DNA from: CAZUNB01 sp044227985
GTDB taxonomy: Bacteria; Patescibacteriota; Saccharimonadia; Saccharimonadales; JAGPDM01
Direction: 5' to 3'
Length of the DNA stretch: 7,753 nucleotides
NCBI GenBank assembly: GCA_044227985.1
Contig: JBGAVT010000028.1
Location: forward strand, 1 to 7,753
Positions within the stretch are counted from its first letter, which is position 1. Each line of letters begins with the position of its first letter. The translations under genes were made by a program, and so were the position numbers. This document shows positions 1-6,093 of the stretch, in pieces. The notes below the pieces were generated by a model. That model was not told the DNA's origin. It was given only the letters and a program-made list of their open reading frames with translations, and ran no database searches.

Positions 1-69
1 GTCGACTTTTGACACGGTAACAGGTAGCCGTGATGAAGCAATAATAAGTTTTTTCGAAGTTCTTTTCAT
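1..69 (-). CDS. otsA: N-terminus of probable trehalose-6-phosphate synthase (GT20), cut by window edge
   Basis: The first 23 codons of a minus-strand gene run off the left edge. The peptide begins MKRTSKKLIIASSRLPVTVS. The stretch LIIASSRLPVTV closely resembles the opening beta strand and loop of glycosyltransferase family 20 enzymes, whose usual form is LIIVSNRLPVTV and which contributes to the glucose-6-phosphate/UDP-glucose site. Family members condense UDP-glucose and glucose-6-phosphate into trehalose-6-phosphate in the cytoplasm. Here the usual Ser-Asn pair reads Ser-Ser. The ATG at 69-67 has no clear Shine-Dalgarno, but an extended -10 lies about 15 bases upstream. It could be a stand-alone OtsA or a fused synthase/phosphatase; the visible part cannot tell. 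The identification rests on a short motif, so it is probable, not certain. Confidence 0.66.
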   Translation of the reverse strand, partial: MKRTSKKLIIASSRLPVTVSKVD

Positions 70-84
70 AGATTAACTGCTTAT

Positions 85-93
85 ATCGTATCA
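85..93 (-). promoter_or_regulatory. Extended -10 promoter of the trehalose synthase gene
   Basis: On the minus strand the bases read TGaTACGAT, an extended -10 element ending 15 bases before the ATG at 69. The predicted transcript start is near position 78, giving a leader of about 9 bases. No -35-like hexamer sits 17 bases upstream (AAATTA). The remainder of the 93 bp gap between this gene and the membrane-protein ORF shows nothing else clear. Inferred from pattern only. Confidence 0.4.
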
Positions 94-162
94 CAACAAT
101 AGGATAATAATTTATATGATGAAGTCTTCGTCTCTGTTGTCGGTCGGCTGTACACCCCATCT

Positions 163-421
163 TCACTTTGGTCTTGGCCATTTTAATCGAGAAATAACTA
201 GTAAACAAATTATTAAAATAACAACAAGTAAAAAGAATCGCATTGTACCTTGAGCGAATAGATTTTGAGAATTATCTGGTGGAAAGACAAAACTAATAAC
301 AATTAATACAGCCGTAAATATAAATACTACCAACCATCCTTGTAACGTTACAGGGATCCAGCGGTAGCCATAAATTACGCTTAAACCAGAATCTTTTATT
401 TTGTTTTCTTGTCGCTTCCAT
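163..421 (-). pseudogene. Small two-helix membrane protein, start codon out of frame by one base
   Basis: An 85-codon open frame runs from 420 down to a TGA at 165-163. It has a charged N-terminus, the segment SVIYGYRWIPVTLQGW, a hydrophobic helix (WLVVFIFTAVLIVISFVF), a short polar loop (PPDNSQNLFAQG), a second helix (FFLLVVILIICLLVIS) and a basic end (RLKWPRPK). This is a typical small inner-membrane protein with two transmembrane helices. The frame has no ATG, GTG or sensible TTG near its beginning and is bounded upstream by TAA at 423-421. The ATG at 421-419 is in the wrong frame and yields only a 34-residue product. Deleting one G from ATGGAAG would give ATG AAG and a protein starting MKRQENKIKDSG, which looks natural. 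So this is either a frameshifted gene, a sequencing error or an unusual start. I do not recognise a named family or function. Confidence 0.6.
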
Positions 422-463
422 TATCTAGATATACATCACTTGATACAATATTTATCTAGATAA
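421..463. promoter_or_regulatory. Paired TATCTAGATA palindromes between typA and the membrane ORF
   Basis: The perfect 10-base palindrome TATCTAGATA occurs at 422-431 and again at 453-462; the second extends to the 12-base palindrome TTATCTAGATAA (452-463). Their centres are 31 bases apart, close to three helical turns, so both would face the same side of the DNA. They fill the gap right after the typA stop codon and abut the ATG of the membrane ORF. This geometry suits a dimeric repressor binding two sites. Alternatively, being self-complementary, the two copies can pair with each other as an 11 bp RNA stem with a 21-base loop. No thymine run follows, so it is not a standard terminator. Confidence 0.45.
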
Positions 464-465
464 CT

Positions 466-2277
466 CTACTTTTTTTTGCGCTTGTTGCGATCAAGTTCAC
501 GTTTTCGTAGACGCAGAGACGCTGGCGTGACCTCTAACAGCTCATCTTCTTCAATGAAATCGATTGCTTGCTCGAGACTCAGTGTTATAGCTGGAGTTAA
601 TTTAACCGTACCATCGCTTCCGCTAGCTCGCATATTCGTTAGGTGTTTCTCTTTCGTGATGTTGATGTCCATATCTTCGTTTCGCGCATTAAGACCAACA
701 ATCTGGCCGAGATAAACTTTGTCTCCAGGCTTGATGAATAATGTACCGCGACTTTCTGCATTAACTAACGAGTAGGGTGTTGCAACGCCATTCTCCCAGG
801 CTATCAAAACACCGTTTCGCTGTTGCTGAAGGCTTGCACCAACAGGCTGGTAACCACTCATAAGGCTGTTCATGATCACAGTGCCTTTAGTTTCGGTTAC
901 AAGTATCGTACGCATTCCAAGTAATGTTCGGGTTGGCATTTCGTAGACTAATTTAGTATTTTGGTCATCGATTGGTACTTGCTCAATCAACTGTGCTTTT
1001 CGCTTACCAAACTCAGACTGGATGGTACCAGCAAATTCATTTGGGATATCAACGGTTATTTCTTCATACGGTTCCATTTTCTTGCCATCTTTTTCGATCA
1101 TGACAACTTTTGGATTTCCGACTTCAAGCTCAAAACCTTCACGGCGCATTGTTTCAATTAAAACACTTAGATGAAGCTCACCACGACCCTTAATAGTAAA
1201 TCCGATTCCCTCATCATGTACCTCTAGTCCAATATTTGTTTCAAGTTCTTTATTCAATCGATCACCAATTTGACGTGAGGTCGTAAACTTACCTTCTTTT
1301 CCCTTGTATGGAGAAGTGTTAGGCCCAAGATACATTGATAGTGTTGGTGGTTCTAGCTTAATCTCCGGTAACGCCTCGGGAAATTCAGCAGAAGTAATTG
1401 TTTGCGATATCTTGACATTCCCAAGACCTGTAATAGCAACAATTTCTCCAGCTTCGGCTGATTCTACTTCAAGCCTGCCAAGACCTTCATGGATAAATAG
1501 TTTATCAATTTTGGCATTAATCGGCTTATTGGTAGAATCCACGATAGCGACAGATTGGGTTCTACTAGCTTTGCCGCGATAGATTCGGCCGATTGCGTAT
1601 TTACCAAGGTAATTATCCCAGTCAAGCGCGGTAACCAGAACCTGTAGCCCTGCCCCATCATCAACATCTGGTGCGGGAATTCCTTCGAGAATAGCATCGC
1701 AAACTGGAATCAAATCAGCTTCAGCCGATGGATCATCGGGCATAGATGCCCATGATTTTCCTGCACGTCCAATTGCATATAGTGTCGTATAATGTAGCTG
1801 ATCTTCATCTGTTGCTAGCTCGAGAAATAGATCTGCAATCTGATCTTCTACCTTATGTGGGTCGCTGCCAGGTTTATCGATTTTATTTATAACAACGATT
1901 GGCTTAAGTCCTGCTTCAAAAGCTTTTTTAAGTACAAACTTAGTCTGTGGCATTGGACCTTCTTGTGCATCGACAACTAGCAAGCAGCCATCTGCCATAT
2001 TGAGCGTACGTTCAACTTCACCACCGAAATCAGCGTGTCCAGGAGTATCGATAATATTAATTTTGTGGTCCTTGTATTTAACAGCTGTAATCTTAGCCGT
2101 TATAGTGATTCCGCGTTCTTTCTCTTGATCACCAGAGTCCATAATTAATTCTTGATTCATTTCACTTTGGTGTTCAGTGAATGTCTGTGTCTGCTTAAGC
2201 AGCCCGTCAACCATTGTGGTTTTTCCATGGTCAACGTGTGCGATAATCGCGATATTTCTAATTTTGTCTTTTAACAT
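466..2277 (-). CDS. typA: Ribosome-associated GTPase TypA/BipA
   Basis: A 603-residue translational GTPase of the EF-G-like class, matching the usual TypA length of about 600. The G domain shows G1 AHVDHGKT (13-20), the switch I segment ERGITI (54-59), G3 DTPGHADF (77-84) and G4 NKID (131-134). The C-terminal half contains MSGYQPVGASLQQQRNGVL, and the protein ends in a lysine/arginine-rich tail (RKRELDRNKRKKK). This order, without EF-G domain IV, separates it from EF-G and LepA. In the family, TypA binds the 70S ribosome at the factor site and supports ribosome assembly and growth under cold or other stress. The ATG at 2277 gives the conserved N-terminus KIRNIAIIAHVDHGK. There is no Shine-Dalgarno before it, and a -10-like element sits so close that the mRNA may be leaderless. 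It is apparently a single-gene unit between the RRM terminator and the palindrome pair. Confidence 0.97.
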   Translation of the reverse strand: MLKDKIRNIAIIAHVDHGKTTMVDGLLKQTQTFTEHQSEMNQELIMDSGDQEKERGITITAKITAVKYKDHKINIIDTPGHADFGGEVERTLNMADGCLLVVDAQEGPMPQTKFVLKKAFEAGLKPIVVINKIDKPGSDPHKVEDQIADLFLELATDEDQLHYTTLYAIGRAGKSWASMPDDPSAEADLIPVCDAILEGIPAPDVDDGAGLQVLVTALDWDNYLGKYAIGRIYRGKASRTQSVAIVDSTNKPINAKIDKLFIHEGLGRLEVESAEAGEIVAITGLGNVKISQTITSAEFPEALPEIKLEPPTLSMYLGPNTSPYKGKEGKFTTSRQIGDRLNKELETNIGLEVHDEGIGFTIKGRGELHLSVLIETMRREGFELEVGNPKVVMIEKDGKKMEPYEEITVDIPNEFAGTIQSEFGKRKAQLIEQVPIDDQNTKLVYEMPTRTLLGMRTILVTETKGTVIMNSLMSGYQPVGASLQQQRNGVLIAWENGVATPYSLVNAESRGTLFIKPGDKVYLGQIVGLNARNEDMDINITKEKHLTNMRASGSDGTVKLTPAITLSLEQAIDFIEEDELLEVTPASLRLRKRELDRNKRKKK

Positions 2278-2285
2278 ATCAGAGC

Positions 2286-2294
2286 ATTATTACA
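2286..2294 (-). promoter_or_regulatory. Extended -10 promoter of typA, near-leaderless geometry
   Basis: The minus strand reads TGtAATAAT, followed by only 8 bases before the typA ATG at 2277. A transcript start about 7 bases past the hexamer would leave a leader of about 2 bases. That agrees with the absence of a Shine-Dalgarno. No -35-like hexamer (TAGTAA at the 17-base spacing). Confidence 0.4.
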
Positions 2295-2333
2295 TTAATT
2301 GTAGATAATTACTAGCAGATACTGTTTTTTAGT

Positions 2334-2366
2334 AAACAAAAATGGGAGCCTAGTGGCTCCCATTTA
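2334..2366 (-). terminator. Intrinsic terminator of the RRM protein gene
   Basis: A perfect 11 bp inverted repeat, AAATGGGAGCC (2340-2350) and GGCTCCCATTT (2355-2365), encloses a 4-base loop. On the minus strand the stem runs straight into TTTTTGTTT, a typical uridine tract. It lies 23 bases past the RRM stop codon and upstream of the typA promoter, so it separates the two transcripts. It is the clearest terminator in the window along with that at 6771-6804. Confidence 0.9.
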
Positions 2367-2388
2367 AGATTTCAACAGTTGCTAACTA

Positions 2389-2718
2389 CTAGTAGCTACT
2401 TCGTCGAAAGCTTCCGCCTCCGCCGCCGTTACCACCACCGCCACCGCCGCTTGAGCGACGATCAGTCTGTGGACGAGCTTTGTTGACCGTCAAACGACGA
2501 CCAGCGAACTCTTGGTTGTTGAGTGCATCAATTGCAGCATCAGCTTCATCTGAAGTTGACATTTCGACAAAGCCAAAGCCTTTAGAACGATTTGTCTCAC
2601 GGTCCATGATGATACTAACACTTTTAACTGTACCGTATTGCGCGAAGTATTCTTCGAGCTCAGCTTCAGTTGTCGAGTAGGCTAGGCCTCCGACATAAAT
2701 TTTACTATTTTGATCCAT
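2389..2718 (-). CDS. Single-RRM glycine-rich RNA-binding protein
   Basis: A 109-residue protein consisting of one RNA recognition motif (about residues 5-82) and a low-complexity tail. RNP2 is IYVGGL (7-12) and RNP1 is KGFGFVEM (46-53), with the aromatic positions intact, so it should bind single-stranded RNA. The tail after residue 83 is SSGGGGGGNGGGGGSFRRSSY, resembling the glycine-rich RNA-binding proteins of cyanobacteria and plants, which are often cold-induced. In bacteria such proteins are cytoplasmic and thought to act as RNA chaperones or mRNA-binding factors. The start at 2718 is supported by the Shine-Dalgarno-like GAAGGG six bases upstream. Its gene diverges from the RNA helicase gene across a 363 bp regulatory gap, and both proteins carry Gly/Arg-rich tails, which hints at shared work on RNA. 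The exact target is unknown. Confidence 0.93.
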   Translation of the reverse strand: MDQNSKIYVGGLAYSTTEAELEEYFAQYGTVKSVSIIMDRETNRSKGFGFVEMSTSDEADAAIDALNNQEFAGRRLTVNKARPQTDRRSSGGGGGGNGGGGGSFRRSSY

Positions 2719-2734
2719 TTTGATCCCTTCTTTA

Positions 2735-2743
2735 CTTATATCA
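2735..2743 (-). promoter_or_regulatory. Extended -10 promoter of the RRM gene, with small inverted repeat
   Basis: The minus strand reads TGaTATAAG, with a predicted start near 2728 and a 9-10 base leader that holds the GAAGGG ribosome site. The hexamer at the -35 position is GAAGAT, not a consensus. A small inverted repeat, ACAAC-N5-GTTGT (2743-2757), touches the element and could be an operator; at five bases per arm it is only suggestive. Confidence 0.5.
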
Positions 2744-2842
2744 CAACTCGCTGTTGTATCTTCGTGCCGTGATATTTATTCCAAACGGTTTAAAAACGGT
2801 GAAACTACTTTTGCTACTTGCTTGGGTAGAGTATAACACAGT

Positions 2843-2854
2843 TGGCTATAGCCA
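2843..2854. promoter_or_regulatory. Perfect 12-base palindrome, candidate operator
   Basis: TGGCTATAGCCA is fully self-complementary and sits roughly midway between the two divergent promoters. Such a site suits a dimeric regulator acting on both genes. There is no loop and no thymine run, so it is not a terminator. One copy only in this window; function is a guess. Confidence 0.3.
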
Positions 2855-2924
2855 CAACAGCAATACATACTACTTCTAAATTGAGGAAGAAATTTGACAA
2901 AAATTAGGATTTAATTCTCAGTCG

Positions 2925-2933
2925 TGATATTAT
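2925..2933 (+). promoter_or_regulatory. Extended -10 promoter of the helicase gene with a long leader
   Basis: TGaTATTAT gives a predicted transcript start near 2940 and so a leader of about 140 bases before the helicase ATG, far longer than any other leader here. A TTGACA occurs at 2894-2899, but its 28-base distance from the -10 is too long for a normal -35. No other TGnTAnnnT element lies between 2934 and the gene. Confidence 0.45.
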
Positions 2934-2983
2934 AGATTTTGATTGTTTTTTCTTGAATCCAATGATTGTTATGAGTGTTAGAC

Positions 2984-3024
2984 AAATACGTTAGGCTTCA
3001 TAAAAGAGCAACTGACGTATTTTT
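2984..3024 (+). terminator. Terminator-like hairpin in the helicase leader (attenuator candidate)
   Basis: AAATACGTTAG (2984-2994) pairs with CTGACGTATTT (3012-3022) over 11 pairs, including one G-U. The inner bases GCTT (2995-2998) and GAGC (3006-3009) add four more pairs around a 7-base loop, with a 2-base bulge. The stem ends in five thymines (3020-3024). This is the layout of an intrinsic terminator, placed between the helicase promoter and gene. A 10-codon ORF (MIVMSVRQIR, 2962-2994) ends exactly at the tip of the left arm. A second AAATAC (3029-3034) could pair with GTATTT (3017-3022) and offers an alternative fold. The short transcript 2940-3024 could also be a small RNA. Confidence 0.5.
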
Positions 3025-3081
3025 CAATAAATACCTACACATATTTAATAACAATAACTAATTAGAATAGGATATATTTTT

Positions 3082-4311
3082 ATGTACAATAATTCAAACT
3101 CGCGCCCTGGGCGTGGATCATCAAATAATGGCGGCGGACGAAAACCAAACTTCCGTGGTGGTGGACGAAGTGGTGGTGGCGGTAGTCGTCGGGGTGGCTT
3201 TAGCCGAGGTAAATCAATCGACCCAAAACGGTTCGTTAAAGCAGCAAAACCAGTCGAGACAACTGAGTACACTCCTGAAAATAGCTTCAGTGACTTTGCA
3301 ATGAGTAATATTTTAAAAGAGAATCTCGCCAAAAAAGGTTTTGAAAAGCCAACGCAAATCCAGGATAAAGCACTTCCAGTAGCACTCGAAGGCAAAGATG
3401 TTATCGGTATCGCCAACACTGGTACCGGTAAAACAGCTGCTTTCTTACTGCCTTTGTTCGAAAAAATGATGAAACATCGTGGTGAAAAAATACTTATCGT
3501 TGCTCCAACTCGTGAACTTGCGCTACAAATTCAGCAAGAAGCACGAAGTTTAGGTAAAGGAACCCGACTACATGATGCATTACTTATTGGTGGTGCTCCA
3601 ATTGGACGACAGCTTAATGACCTAAAGCACCGACCAGAAATAATCATCGGTACTCCTGGACGAATCCAGGACCACATTGAACGACGAACACTACGTCTTG
3701 ACGATGTGAGCTCAGTTGTACTTGATGAGGTAGACCGAATGCTCGATATGGGATTCGTCAATGATGTACGAGCTATACTTAGCGAATTACCAACTGAAAG
3801 ACAGTCATTATTCTTTTCTGCGACGATGAGCCGTACTATTGAAGACCTTATCAAAAGCTTCACGTTCTCACCCGTTACTATTATGGCGCGTACCGCTGAA
3901 ACAAGTGATAATGTTGAACAATCAGTTGTTAAGTTTCGAATGCCTTCTGAAAAAATAGAAAAACTACATGATATTCTGAATGGTGATAACGTCAACCGAA
4001 CAATTATATTTTGTGAAACTAAGCGACAGACAGAACGACTTGGTAACGAGCTAGCAACTCGTGGATTCTCAACTGATGCAATGCACGGGAACAAAAGCCA
4101 AGGTCAACGCCAGAGAGCTCTACGGAAATTTAAAAATGGTGAAATTAAAATCCTAGTCGCTACTGACGTAGCAGCAAGAGGTATTGATGTCGACGACATC
4201 ACTCACGTAATCAATTATGATGTGCCTCAGACATATGACGACTATACCCACCGCATCGGTCGAACTGGCCGAGGCGACAAAACCGGTATAGCTATCACCT
4301 TTGTAAGCTAA
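3082..4311 (+). CDS. DEAD-box family ATP-dependent RNA helicase (DEVD variant) with RGG-type N-terminal tail
   Basis: A 409-residue superfamily 2 RNA helicase. Residues 1-45 form a low-complexity tail rich in Gly, Arg, Ser and Asn, including FRGGGRSGGGGSRRGGF. The core follows: Q motif GFEKPTQIQ (86-94), motif I ANTGTGKT (111-118), Ia PTRELALQ (142-149), GG (170-171), Ib TPGR (191-194), motif II DEVD (215-218), III SAT (246-248), IV IIFCETK (308-314), V ATDVAARGIDV (360-370) and VI HRIGRTGR (390-397). All ATP and RNA contacts are present; only Ala to Val in motif II is unusual. The protein stops 12 residues after motif VI with no C-terminal extension, so any accessory RNA binding must come from the N-terminal tail. 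The family unwinds short RNA duplexes in ribosome assembly, mRNA decay and cold adaptation (RhlE, CsdA and relatives). I cannot assign it to one subfamily. Confidence 0.96.
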   Translation: MYNNSNSRPGRGSSNNGGGRKPNFRGGGRSGGGGSRRGGFSRGKSIDPKRFVKAAKPVETTEYTPENSFSDFAMSNILKENLAKKGFEKPTQIQDKALPVALEGKDVIGIANTGTGKTAAFLLPLFEKMMKHRGEKILIVAPTRELALQIQQEARSLGKGTRLHDALLIGGAPIGRQLNDLKHRPEIIIGTPGRIQDHIERRTLRLDDVSSVVLDEVDRMLDMGFVNDVRAILSELPTERQSLFFSATMSRTIEDLIKSFTFSPVTIMARTAETSDNVEQSVVKFRMPSEKIEKLHDILNGDNVNRTIIFCETKRQTERLGNELATRGFSTDAMHGNKSQGQRQRALRKFKNGEIKILVATDVAARGIDVDDITHVINYDVPQTYDDYTHRIGRTGRGDKTGIAITFVS

Positions 4312-4389
4312 TGTAGCCCTGCATTCATTAAATGATATCCTATGTTTCATTTGTAATTTATTGATAACCAGAAACGTGATAACTAAAAA

Positions 4390-4398
4390 TGATACACT
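4390..4398 (+). promoter_or_regulatory. Extended -10 promoter of galE with leaderless geometry
   Basis: TGaTACACT ends at 4398 and the galE ATG starts at 4405. Seven bases past the hexamer is exactly the A of the ATG, so transcription is predicted to begin at the start codon. There is no Shine-Dalgarno in the available space, which fits a leaderless mRNA. The -35 position reads AGAAAC. The 93 bp gap after the helicase holds no convincing terminator. Confidence 0.55.
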
Positions 4399-4404
4399 AG
4401 TTTT

Positions 4405-5433
4405 ATGTCATTTTTCCTGAATAAAAAGGTTTTAGTTACTGGCGGAGCTGGCTATATAGGCAGTCACATGGTTATTAAGCTCATTGAAGCTGGCTATGAG
4501 CCAATAGTGGTTGATAATTTCGCCAACTCATCACCAAAAAGCCTCGAACGAGTATCTCAAATTACGGGTAAAAAAGTCATTAGCTACGAGGTTGATCTTC
4601 GCGATGCTGATGGTATCGATGAAATTTTTAGCAATCATGCTTTCGATTCTGTCATACATTTTGCCGGCCTCAAGGCTGTAGGTGAGTCAAAGCAGCAACC
4701 ATTAGAGTACTATGACAATAATCTAATCTCGACAATAACGTTGCTCGAAATAATGAAAAAATACTCTGTCCATAAGCTAATTTTTAGCAGCTCAGCCACA
4801 GTTTATGACCCTAAAAATACTAGCCCACTAAGCGAATCTGCTTCATTAGGGCCAATCAACCCATATGGTCAAACAAAATTGATGGCTGAAACGATTTTAT
4901 CCGACATCGCAGCTCGTGGTGATTGGAGAATATGTGCGCTTCGATATTTTAATCCAATCGGTGCTCATCATTCAGGTTTGTTGGGCGAATCACCGAATGG
5001 TCCGCCCAACAACCTTCTCCCATACGTTTCACAAGCTGCAATTGGTAAACATGAAATGGTTTCTGTGTTTGGCGACGACTATGATACCTTCGACGGTACT
5101 GGAGTACGAGATTATATTCATGTCGAGGACCTAGCAACAGGCCATTTAGCCGCACTGCAGAAGATTGATAACCTCATTGGATTTAACGCATATAACTTAG
5201 GCACCGGTGTCGGAACGTCCGTCCTCGAACTTATTCAAATTTTTAGAGATATCAGCGGTAAAGACATTCCCTATAAACTGACAGACAGAAGACCCGGCGA
5301 TATCGCAACTGTCATCGCTGATCCAACGAAGGCTAATTTAGAACTTGAATGGCATAGTATTAAATCTGTTGAAGATGCCTGCACTGATAGCTGGCGTTGG
5401 CAATCCCAGAACCCAAATGGTTTTGAAGATTAG
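4405..5433 (+). CDS. galE: UDP-glucose 4-epimerase
   Basis: A 342-residue extended short-chain dehydrogenase/reductase, close to the standard GalE length of about 338. The NAD-binding loop is TGGAGYIGSH (12-21), with VVDNF (35-39) at the adenosine-binding strand and DLR (64-66) after it. FAGLKAVGES (86-95), the catalytic serine region SSSATVY (128-134) and the Tyr154-x3-Lys158 pair in NPYGQTK complete the active site. YFNPIGAH (181-188), LLPYVSQ (204-210), RDYIHVEDLA (235-244) and DRRPGD (294-299) are GalE hallmarks for UDP-sugar binding. The enzyme interconverts UDP-glucose and UDP-galactose, and sometimes the N-acetyl forms, supplying galactose for surface glycans or feeding it into glycolysis. 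It is flanked by unrelated genes in the same direction and seems to be its own transcript. The start is set by the conserved KKVLVTGGAGYIGS. Confidence 0.97.
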   Translation: MSFFLNKKVLVTGGAGYIGSHMVIKLIEAGYEPIVVDNFANSSPKSLERVSQITGKKVISYEVDLRDADGIDEIFSNHAFDSVIHFAGLKAVGESKQQPLEYYDNNLISTITLLEIMKKYSVHKLIFSSSATVYDPKNTSPLSESASLGPINPYGQTKLMAETILSDIAARGDWRICALRYFNPIGAHHSGLLGESPNGPPNNLLPYVSQAAIGKHEMVSVFGDDYDTFDGTGVRDYIHVEDLATGHLAALQKIDNLIGFNAYNLGTGVGTSVLELIQIFRDISGKDIPYKLTDRRPGDIATVIADPTKANLELEWHSIKSVEDACTDSWRWQSQNPNGFED

Positions 5434-5487
5434 CGCCATAGCATCCGTTCATTGTTTTTCGTTAATTTCTTTTTCATATTAGCAAGA

Positions 5488-5496
5488 TGATATACT
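5488..5496 (+). promoter_or_regulatory. Extended -10 promoter of the superoxide dismutase gene, followed by a strong ribosome site
   Basis: TGaTATACT predicts a start near 5503 and a leader of about 22 bases. Within it AAGGAG (5513-5518) lies six bases from the ATG at 5525, the best Shine-Dalgarno in the window. The -35 position is weak. In contrast to galE, this gene is clearly of the leadered type. Confidence 0.6.
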
Positions 5497-5524
5497 AGCA
5501 AGGTAAGTTAACAAGGAGAATGAT

Positions 5525-6055
5525 ATGAATGTTTCTTTACAGTCCGAGACAATGAAGCAGACCAAGTCGGCCAAGGCTATAGTCGAAGGACCATCAGTTG
5601 ATGGTATTGCAACTCTTATCGAATATGATGTGGATGGTTGGAAATATGTCCATATTCGTCTAGAACTTAAGGGTGATCCATCCGTCTTAAAGCCAGGTAA
5701 ACACGCCGTACACATACACGAAAAAGCTTCTTGTGACTGCGACGGATTTAAATGTGCTGGCGGTCATTTTGACCCAGGACCGAATGGTAACTCTGACGCT
5801 GATGCTAATCACGGCTACCATTCCGGTGATTTACCTTGTATTACAATCGATGAAGATGGCACAGGAATACTAGAGACCATAACAACTCGTGTCACATTAA
5901 GCGATGGTCCTGTTTCTCTGCTAGGTAAAGATTCCGCTCCTGAAGGAACCTCGCTGATGGTCCATGGTAACGAAGATCCCTACACGCCTGGAGAGTCTGG
6001 CAGCGGTCACAGCGGTGGTCCTCGTCTAGCTTGCGGTACGATTAAAGAAGTTTAA
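5525..6055 (+). CDS. sodC: Cu/Zn superoxide dismutase without signal peptide
   Basis: A 176-residue Cu/Zn superoxide dismutase, which converts superoxide to oxygen and hydrogen peroxide. Copper ligands are H63 and H65 in HAVHIHEKASC, bridging H81 in AGGHFDP and H147 in SLMVHG. Zinc ligands H99 and D102 sit in GYHSGDLP. The active-site arginine is R167 in GGPRLACG, and C70 with C170 should form the family disulfide. Judged against E. coli SodC recalled from memory, the spacing from H81 to D102 is identical, but the zinc histidine expected 9 residues after H81 is Ser90; His96 or Asp91 might replace it. Extra cysteines are C72, C77 and C105. Bacterial SodC is normally exported, yet the N-terminus (MNVSLQSETMKQTKSAK) has no hydrophobic signal and an in-frame stop at 5504-5506 rules out a longer start. 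It converges tail-to-tail with trmD, 5 bp from a possible trmD extension. Confidence 0.93.
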   Translation: MNVSLQSETMKQTKSAKAIVEGPSVDGIATLIEYDVDGWKYVHIRLELKGDPSVLKPGKHAVHIHEKASCDCDGFKCAGGHFDPGPNGNSDADANHGYHSGDLPCITIDEDGTGILETITTRVTLSDGPVSLLGKDSAPEGTSLMVHGNEDPYTPGESGSGHSGGPRLACGTIKEV

Positions 6056-6093
6056 ATAGTTTATGCTAACAACTGACTAGGCCGGTCTTGCCT

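Larger units (their letters stand above)
2719..3081. other. 363 bp divergent intergenic region between RRM and helicase genes
   Basis: No protein gene is visible here. Left to right it holds the RRM promoter (2735-2743), two copies of AAACGGT 11 bp apart (2783-2789 and 2794-2800), the perfect 12-base palindrome TGGCTATAGCCA (2843-2854), the helicase promoter (2925-2933), a long helicase leader with a terminator-like hairpin (2984-3024), and a weak ribosome site AGGA (3069-3072) nine bases before the helicase ATG. The gap is much longer than the others in this window, consistent with a regulatory role. Confidence 0.6.

Noticed and set aside
2386..2395. Palindrome CTACTAGTAG at the RRM stop codon
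   Set aside because: It lies partly in codons, has no loop or thymine run, and the true terminator is just beyond; probably chance.
2894..2933. TTGACA at 2894-2899 as the -35 of the helicase promoter
   Set aside because: The spacing to the -10 (28 bases) is far beyond the 16-19 used by sigma-70 type factors, and there is no -10-like hexamer 17 bases after it.
3045..3419. Antisense 124-codon ORF with a proline-rich segment
   Set aside because: It is the complement of the glycine/arginine-rich tail and core of the helicase; no ribosome site, and its composition follows from the GGN-rich codons opposite.
6056..6093. A shared bidirectional terminator between sodC and trmD
   Set aside because: Only a 4 bp AGGC/GCCT pairing is present with no thymine run on either strand, so no terminator can be supported.
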